From the NCBI GenBank assembly GCA_019925795.1, contig CM034300.1:30987591-31051590 (forward strand): a stretch of 64,000 nucleotides of DNA, given 5' to 3'. Below the pieces are notes generated by a model. The model was not told the origin of the DNA. It did not search any database and saw only the letters and a program-made list of their open reading frames with translations. The position numbers were made by a program, and so were the translations under genes. Shown piece after piece: positions 57,128 through 64,000 of this stretch; within the stretch, counting starts at the first letter, position 1, and each line of letters opens with the position of its first letter. Source of the DNA: Dendrobium chrysotoxum (Eukaryota; Streptophyta; Magnoliopsida; Asparagales; Orchidaceae).

Positions 57128-59162
57128 ATGGCGGCAGGTGGCCGCCGGCCATCTTTGACTACGGAATTGGGTGATGGCTCCGTCTACGAGTCGTCTCTAG
57201 ATGTTAATGGTAGGGTGAATGGTGTTCGGTCTGATTGTATTCGGTCTCCAGATTCTTTTCGTCGGAGCAAGCCATATGGTGGAATTGTTATTTCTGAAAA
57301 TGTGAGTTCTCATTCTAGCCCAATTAAACATGTGGAAGGTAAGGGCAAAGGTCTTGTGTTGAATTTTGAATGTAAAACCCCACTGGTAATGAATGATTCT
57401 GGTTTTCCTTCAAATTTAATTCTGGATTCTGATGCTTCTTCTTCAAGTATGAATATTTTTGTTAATAGCTTCGGTCATTCAAATGCAATCCCTGTCCATG
57501 ACAGTAAGATAAATGCGAATTATCTGAATATGGTTAACAAAAATATTAATAAAGTTTTTGTGCAAAATGTTGGTTCTGATGGATCCGTTAAAGAACAAGT
57601 CGGTAATGCAGAGCAAGTGTTTGCGGTTTTGCCTGGTAACAAGTTGGATGTTAATAGTTGGGTGAATCCTTGGAAGAAACCTGCATACATCAGGATTAAT
57701 TTTGACAAAAGCAAGGTGGTTCTTTCGATGGAGGGATCAGCTGTTAAATTGAATGAGTCTTTGGAAATTGTAAATGCAAAGAAACTTGAATTTTCTTTAG
57801 TTGCTAAGGTCTTTGGTGGTGAATTACCCTCCCATGTGGTAGCTTGGAGCTTACGTCGCCAATGGGCTTCCTTGGTCAGTTTCACTTCACAACTCTTGGT
57901 AAGGGCTGGTATTTGTGTTCCTTTAAGACCATTGAGGCAGTGGAAGGTGTTTAGCTAGTGGTCCATGGTTTGTTAATAATCATATTGATGGAATGGAGAA
58001 GTGGACTACTGAGTTTTCTCCAAATTCTTTGAAAGGCTTGTCGTCCCCTATATGGATTAAAATGCCACATTTGCCTTTGCATTGTTGGGATGAAAACAAT
58101 GTGGCTTTGATTGCTTCTATGGTAGGAGTTCCTTTGATGATGGATGGGAATATGTTTAGTTGGGGAAGGAGGGAATTTGCAAGAGTTTTTGTTCAAATGG
58201 ATTTGGACAAGCCTCTTCCCGTAGGAGTTTGGGTGGAAGGGTTGGCTGGAAGGTTCTACCAGAAAATTGAATATGAAAGAGTCTTTTCGTTTTGCTATGA
58301 TTGTAGATTGATAGGTCATTTGGCTGGTGGCTGTGGGAGTAAGAAGGTAGGTGAGGTGAATTCAGGTTTTGATTCATCTAAACAGGCTGTGGCTAGTATT
58401 TCTACAGGAGCTACTGAAAATGAGGTAGGGGGTTTCTATGGACCATGGATTCATGTTAATCATGGTAGGCAGAAGGGGATGTCTAATCCAAAAACTGTGA
58501 AGAAATGAAATCTGATCAGGCAAGGAACTTCTGTGAATGTTCCGGATGGATTGACAGATAAAAGTCTGAGAAATTTTGTGATCAGAGATTCTGAGGTGGT
58601 GAAAAATGACATTAAGCAAAATAATGTTGAAAAAGACTTAAAGTTTAATCAGGAGCCTGTTAATTTAATTATGGTTAACAAGTTCTAAAGTCTTTGTGAT
58701 CAAGAGGAGGAGAATCAAGGTATGGTTACAGCAGCGGGATGCCCTGGAGACATTGATCCAAACTTAATAAATGATGATGTGCAGGAAGTAGAGGAAGGGG
58801 AGTTAGTATTGGTGGACTCTATCACGGATGTTGGAGCATCTTCTGTCCTTCAGGTTGAGCCTAATTCTCTAAAGAATGATGGAGAAAGGGAAGGTGTCAA
58901 GGAAATGATTAGTGCACCTCTGCTTCAGTCAGAAGAAGTCAAGGGGGTTAATGCTACTCTACTTGAAAAGGTTCCGGTTCATTTTTCTTGCAAAACCAAA
59001 ATGATTGGGAAAGAATGCCTAGTTGTTCCCTCTCAAAAGTCTGATTTTAAACTTCAGAAGGAATTGCTATCGTTGGGAAAGAATAATGTTATAAATCATG
59101 GAAGGAAGGTTGGTAGTAGTGTGAAAGATAGGAAAGGGAGTATTCCCAATTCTTATCATTAA
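57128..59162 (+). pseudogene. LINE-A ORF1 (DUF4283 and CCHC zinc knuckle)
   Basis: RNA-binding ORF1 of plant L1-type LINEs. The start MAAGGRRPSL at 57128 gives a long Ser/Asn-rich N-terminus. The DUF4283 region runs from about 57780 (EFSLVAKVFGGELPSHVV) to about 58230 (DLDKPLPVGVWVEG). Single-base losses near 57875 and 57952 shift the frame inside it; homology continues in the new frame. A complete zinc knuckle, CYDCRLIGHLAGGC, is at about 58292-58333. In-frame stops lie at 58506 and about 58686. The acidic C-terminal part (58722-59159) ends with TAA at 59160-59162, overlapping the ORF2 ATG. Confidence 0.9.
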
Positions 59163-62100
59163 TGGCTTCCATTGCTTTCTGGAACTGTAGGGGGGCCCTG
59201 AAGAAAGAGGCCTCTCGTTATCTCAGGGAGTTTGTTAAGGATTGTGATGTTTTTCTTGTAGGTCTAGTAGAAACTAAAATTTCTACTGTTGATAGAGAGG
59301 ATGTTAATAAGTTGATTGGGAAGAGTTGGGATTTCTTTAATGTCCAAGCAGAAGGTCTTTTAGGTGGCATTCTCATTTGTTGGAAGGTTAGTTATGGTAA
59401 TTTTATAGTTATTCAGGCATCATCCCAAGTGGTTGTTGGTCAATTCATTTCACCTAGTAAAGATGAATGGTTGATAGCTGTTGTTTATGGAAGTAGAGAT
59501 GTTTACAAAAGGAAGCAGTTGTGGGAATATTTAGAGCACTTCTCGGGTTTTCAGCTTCCATTCATAGTAGGTGGAGACTTCAATTGTGTAATTTCCCAAG
59601 AAGGAAAAAGAGGAGGTAAGAGGTTTGTTTTTTCTCAAGGGCCTCAAGACATGAAGGTGTTTATGAATAAGTGTGATTTAAAGGACATTGGTGTGATTGG
59701 TCCTAAATTTACTTGGTGTAATAATAAGAAGGGAGGGGCTCACATATTGGAAAGATTGGCTTGTTGCCTACTCAATCCGTTGGCTTTGGCTTCTGTCAAT
59801 CCAGCCGTAGAACGTCACCTTGGGAGGATAGCATCTGATCATTGTCCAATTGTTTTAAAGCTTTTCAACTCTAGTTTTAAGGCTTCTAAAATTTAGAAAT
59901 TTGAAGATATTTGGACCTCTTTTCCAGCCTCCTACTCCATTGTGTCTAAATATTGGAACAAATCTGTTGGGGGTGATGAGGTAAGAGTGCTGAATTCAAA
60001 ATTTAACAAAGTTTTGAAGGCTTTGTTTTTTTGGAGCAAAGCAAAGCATTCCAATCTTAACAGCTTAAAGGATAGATTGAAGAAGGAAATAACGGATTTG
60101 CAAGAAGAAGAAGCAAATGTTGGGTTGTTATCAGATTTCCAAGTCAATTTGCTTACAGCTAAGGTGTTGGAGCTGAATTCCACCTTGGGCCGGCTGAACT
60201 CATGGTGGAGGCAAAGAGCAAAAGTTAAGTGGATGAGGGATTGTGATTCAACCTCTAGCTATTTTCATTCGGTGGCTACAGCTAGAAGAAACATCAACTT
60301 TATTAATCAAATTAAAGATTGTAATGGAGTTTTGATTGAAGATCTTGGACAAATTGAAGATACCCTGTTCAAGTATTTTAGTAATAAATGGAGGTTTTCT
60401 TCTTGTGTTCTTAAAGGGTGGCTAGCATTTAGCAGAGTTCTTGATGATAAAGATATCAGTTTGCTTCAAGAAGATTTTACCAAGGAAGAGCTGGAATTGG
60501 TTGTCAGTCAGCATTGAGGTAATATATCCCCTGGTTTGGATGGTATTACGTTTTCTTTTATTAAAAATTATTAGTCTATTATAAAAGAGGATGTTTGGAG
60601 GGCCATAAATTTATTTTTTAAAACTGAAGTTTTGTGTGATGAATGGAGGGAAACTTCAGTTGTCTTTATTCTGAAATTGAAGAATCCCTTGGTGCTTGCT
60701 AATTATAGGTCGATCAGCCTTTGTCAATCTACATACAAGGTTGTAGCAAAGATGCTCTTGAATAGATTTGTTGAATTCATTCCTAAGCTAGTCTCAGAAA
60801 ATCAGGTGGCCTTTGTCAGGGGAAGATCCATGTCTCAAAACATCTTGCTAACTCAAGAAGTGTTTAGCAAGTTTAGGTTCTCCAAAGCCAAAAAGGGTTT
60901 GATGGCTATCAAAGTAGATATGGAGCAGGCTTATGACAGTTTGGGATGGATGACTTTGAAGAAAGTTCTTGAGTAGTTTGGATTTCCTAGGAAGTTTTCT
61001 AATCTTTTGTTACAATGTGTGAAGGATACTAAGTATTCTATTTTGATTAATGGTACAAATTCTAAATGGATTCCGGCTAAGTGTGGGTTTAGGTAAGGCT
61101 GCCCTTTATCACCTTTTTTATTCATTTTATGTTCTCAACTTTTGACAGAAGCTTTCATTCAAAAAGGTCATAGGATTGGTATTAAAACTTCTACTTCTGG
61201 AGAGAAGATATCTCATTTACTGTATGCAGACGACATCATTATCTTCTCTGAGGCTAGTCATCGTAAGGCAAAGAAGATAATGAAAATCTTGAAAGAATAT
61301 AGTCGGTGGACGGGGCAAAGAGCGAATGTGCAGAAATCTTCTTTGATCCTTGGGAAGTCGGTTGGAAGAAGGAAATCCAAAGCTTTCACTAAAACTTTGG
61401 GAATAAAAGTTGTTAAAGAATTGGTTTACTTGGTAGTTCGTATGGCATTAAGAAGATTAACTGCTGCTGATTTTCAGCATTTGATTGAGAAGGCTTGTGA
61501 CAAACTTAACTTGTGGGGAAATAGGTTCCTTACTTTATCTGGGAAGCTAGTTCTTATAAAATCTTCTCTTCTATCTTTGCCTATTTTCCTTGCAACACAT
61601 TCTTTGGTTCCATTGGGGGTGTTGAAGGAGTTAGACAAATTGAGTAGAGATTTTCTTTGGAGGAAACAAGATAAAAATAAGGGGCTCCACTATGTTGATT
61701 GGGAGACTTTGTGCAAGCATAGAAGTTTAGGAGGTCAAGGAGTTATTTCGGCTGTTGGGAATTCGAATTATTGGAGAGCTAAGTTTGCTTGGAACGTCAT
61801 CTCAAATCCGGGTTCCTTGCTTAACAGGATTCTTATCTCTAAATATGGTAATCAGCTTTGGAATACAGAAGCCATAACAGGAAATTCAATTACCTGGAAG
61901 TTAATACTGCAAGGAGCGAAAGTTTTGCATCCGGTGTTGAGATGGAAGATTGCTGACGGGAGTTGTGTTAGTACTTCTAAAGACATTTGGATTTTAGATA
62001 AGAGTTTAGATAGGTGGCCTACCTTTGTAGCTGGGTTATATGAAGACCAAGATTGCTTGAAGTATTTTATTCAACAAGGTAGTTGGAATGATTTGAAGCT

Positions 62101-63253
62101 TCAGCAGGTTTTTGGAAAGGACCTCCTGGAACTAATTAAGTCGGTTCCAATACATAGCTACATTCCTGCTGATGAAAGGGAGTTGCTGTTTAAACATACA
62201 GGGAAATCATTGGCTGCTCTTATCTCAGAACATGGTAGAAGTCCTTCGCAAGAGGATAAAAATTGGAAATGGTTAAGAGCTCTGCATTTAAGGCCACGGG
62301 TGGAGCTGTTTTGGTGGAGGATGATGATTAATGCCATTCCTTCTTTTGAGTTCTTGAAGTATAGGAGGATTATCAACTACGATGGGTGTCCGAGAGGTTG
62401 TAGGGAAGTTAAAAATGCTGAACACATTGTAGTGCATTGCAGCTATCTTCATAAGGTGCAAAGCCAGCTGAATAAATGGGGTTATGATGTTCCGATTTTT
62501 GTTAGCCTGGAAGCTTGTTACATGGAGTTGGTGGATCTGTCAAAGTCTAACCAATTTATGGGAAATCTTTACTGCTCTGCAGTTTTTATGACTTGGAAAA
62601 GTAGGAATAAAATGGTTCATGGAGATATAGAGGATGGTTTCACTGCCATAGCAGCAAATGCGATTAGTTTGGCTGCTTCTTCTTTATCCTTTAATCCTAT
62701 TTCGGTCAACTGGGATTCTAATCAGCGTAAGCTATTTTCTTCTTCTTGGAATCCCCCTCCAACCGATTGGATTAAGTATACTGTGGATGCTTCACTAGAT
62801 GGTTCTTATCAAGCTGGAGTAGGTGGAGTTATAAGAGATTGCAAAGGTAGATTTTTATTTGCTTTTGGATGCAGAAATCTGCAGTAGGATAGCTCGGCTT
62901 TAGAGTTACAAGCAATAGTATCTTTGAGTAAAATGATTAAAGATTGGATGTATAAAGCCAAAGGCATAATCATTGAAGGTGATAACTACAATGTTATGGA
63001 ATTTGTGAAAAAGGTGCTGAATAAGGAGGTCTCTTTGGCGGTCGAACACTACCAAGAGGAGTTTTTCTTTTTAAGAACCCTTAATCAAGTTATCATTCAA
63101 GTTGTGAATAGGGATTGTAATAAGTTAACCGATTATTGTGCTAAACTTGCTAAGTATTCTGATATTGTTTGGGAGAGCTTAAATGATTTTAACATTCCTC
63201 CTTCTTTTGGAAAGTTTTTAAAGGAGGAATGTGAAAATTATTCTTTGTATTAG
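59162..63253 (+). pseudogene. LINE-A ORF2: endonuclease, reverse transcriptase, zinc-binding region, RNase H
   Basis: 1,363 codons in one frame. The endonuclease has FWNCRG, VETK, GGDFN (59570-59585) and SDHCP (59837 area), so the metal-binding and catalytic residues are present. RT blocks are ANYRSISLCQSTYKVVAKML, ENQVAFVRGRSMSQNILLTQE, GCPLSPFLF and YADD (61222-61233, intact). The zinc-binding region has CPRGC...EHIVVHC. RNase H has YTVDASLDGSYQAGVGGVIRD (in part) and CNKLTDYCAKLA. In-frame stops are at 59894, 60515, 60572, 60974, 61094 and 62885, with no frameshift. The start is the ATG that overlaps the ORF1 stop. Confidence 0.94.
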
Positions 63254-63311
63254 TTTCTTTTGGTTTCTTGAATAAAATTGCTTCTAGCATTCTCTCTCAA
63301 AAAAAAAAAAG

Positions 63312-63325
63312 AGTTAGTGATTTTA
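63312..63325. repeat. Target-site duplication of LINE-A copy 3 (right)
   Basis: agttagtgatttta, matching 57031-57044 at 13 of 14 bases. Confidence 0.88.
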
Positions 63326-63340
63326 AAAGACAAAAAATTG

Positions 63341-63500
63341 AAAAGCGGCACAAAATTAGCCCAAAATTAAAAGATGCACAAAGTATGCCATGTATATGAA
63401 AAGATGCGCAATGTTCGCTAAATTATGAAGAGGCACAAAATTAGCCCAAATTGACAAGATGCACAAAGTGTGCCATGAAAATTAAAAATATGTGCAATGT
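63341..63500 (+). repeat. gcacaaagtg repeat cluster (copia-2)
   Basis: Units such as ggcacaaaattagccc, gatgcacaaagtgtgcc and gatgcgcaatgttcgc alternate twice. They match 43030-43190 of copia-3 on the other strand. Confidence 0.8.
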
Positions 63501-63782
63501 CGCCAATTGCTCTTTCCTTTATCAGTTTCTCGACCACACAAATACTATTGAAATAGAAAATGATTAATTCTATTTCATCATTTCTGTAATAGTTGTGGTT
63601 ATATAATCCGTCTGTTTCATTACTGACATAGATCAACTTTTCTTATCCTTGTCATTCTTTGATTTAACTTTTGAGTATTTATCTTTTGTATCTGATTTTA
63701 ATATTGTATTTCTAATTCATTTAACATATTATTCATCATCAACTATTTTTTATTGGTATTCTTCCTTTTTTGTTATTATCAA

Positions 63783-64000
63783 AAGGGGGAGTTTGTTTGA
63801 GATGTAAATTGGAATTTGGAATGTTATTTTATGTATGTTGTTTTATGATTTGTACAGTTTTTGGTGGTTTGATGCCTTGTGAACTGTATGAATGTGTGTG
63901 TGTATATTTTGTGTGTGTATATTTGTTTCCCCTTGTTGTAAATTGAATTGATCATTCATTTAGGGGGAGCTTACATTTAGGCATTTAGGGGGAGCTAAGG
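63783..64000 (+). promoter_or_regulatory. Repeated polypurine tracts of copia-2
   Basis: aaaagggggagt (63782-63793), then tttagggggagct at about 63960 and 63983. The first is preceded by ttattatc, as in copia-1 where the tract follows tcatcatc. Confidence 0.7.

Larger units (their letters stand above)
57045..63311 (+). mobile_element. LINE-A copy 3, nearly full length
   Basis: 6.27 kb with a short 5' UTR (57045-57127), ORF1, ORF2, a 3' UTR and an A-tail (63299-63310). Flanking 14-bp target duplications differ at one base. It is inserted into the non-coding 3' region of copia-2. ORF1 has two single-base losses and two stops; ORF2 keeps one reading frame throughout with six stops. It is the best preserved element here and serves as the reference for copies 1 and 2. 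Confidence 0.95.
48454..64000 (+). mobile_element. Copia-2, Sirevirus-type, runs past the window end
   Basis: It has a 5' LTR (48454-50186), a primer binding site, gag, protease, integrase, RT, RNase H (stop 55027-55029), an accessory frame (55413-56504), an inserted LINE (57045-63311), gcac repeats and several GGGGGAG tracts. No 3' LTR start (TGTTGCAAAT) is seen before 64000. It is inserted in copia-3 gag, with gagat (48449-48453) as the candidate left target duplication; the partner is outside. The pol frames carry stops but few frameshifts. Confidence 0.9.
63326..64000 (+). other. Copia-2 3' non-coding region
   Basis: It holds the gcacaaagtg repeats and at least three GGGGGAG purine tracts (63785-63792, about 63961 and about 63985), with a GT microsatellite near 63890-63925. 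The 3' LTR start is not reached. The frame at 63418-63636 is unsupported. Confidence 0.75.

Noticed and set aside
57951..58619. Minus-strand frames of 73-122 residues in LINE-A ORF1
   Set aside because: They lie opposite the DUF4283 and zinc-knuckle coding sequence and have no recognisable motif.
1..64000. Host genes, tRNA or rRNA genes
   Set aside because: No host-like exon structure, tRNA-like fold or rRNA sequence was recognised by eye. A tRNAscan or Rfam search could still find a short one.

Overview
The window is plant nuclear DNA, most likely from a flowering plant and probably a eudicot (inference from base composition and element families; the species cannot be told). It is AT-rich and consists almost entirely of nested retrotransposons. 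I found no host protein gene, tRNA, rRNA or CRISPR array. Every recognisable coding stretch is a decayed retroelement gene: Ty1/copia elements of the Sirevirus type, Ty3/gypsy elements of the Tat/Ogre and Athila types, and L1-type LINEs with an RNase H domain at the end of ORF2. Family names below such as LINE-A and copia-2 are labels of mine.

Layout. 1-1507 is the 3' end of LINE-A copy 1, sitting in a copia LTR whose right part is 1508-2137. 3190-15527 is a decayed Tat/Ogre-like gypsy element on +. It is split by copia-1 (5839-14144, minus strand, two LTRs of about 1.92 kb, 5-bp target duplication) and ends at copia-4 (LTR 15528-17315, gag from 17372). Copia-4 is itself split by an Athila-like element (17695-25394, minus), and one LTR of that element is split by LINE-A copy 2 (22844-24674, minus). 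Copia-4 resumes at 25395 and stops in integrase near 26620. 27590-28835 is the 3' end of a second LINE type (LINE-B). 28836-31740 is unassigned. 31745-39650 is a long LINE-B copy whose ORF1 holds a solo copia LTR (33090-34773).

39651-48453 is copia-3 (minus). Copia-2 (plus) is inserted in its gag and runs from 48454 past the end of the window. A nearly full-length LINE-A copy 3 (57045-63311) is inserted near the 3' end of copia-2.

The most interesting feature is an accessory reading frame of about 360 codons downstream of pol in copia-2 (55413-56504) and copia-3 (40993-42103). It resembles the domain often annotated 'putative plant transposon protein'. The DNA before each copy has a TATA-like box and short imperfect palindromes like those arrayed in the LTRs of this family, which suggests a separate internal promoter. 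The LTRs also share a minisatellite of about 39-40 bp in the presumed transcribed leader. All coordinates come from reading by eye; nothing was aligned by computer.
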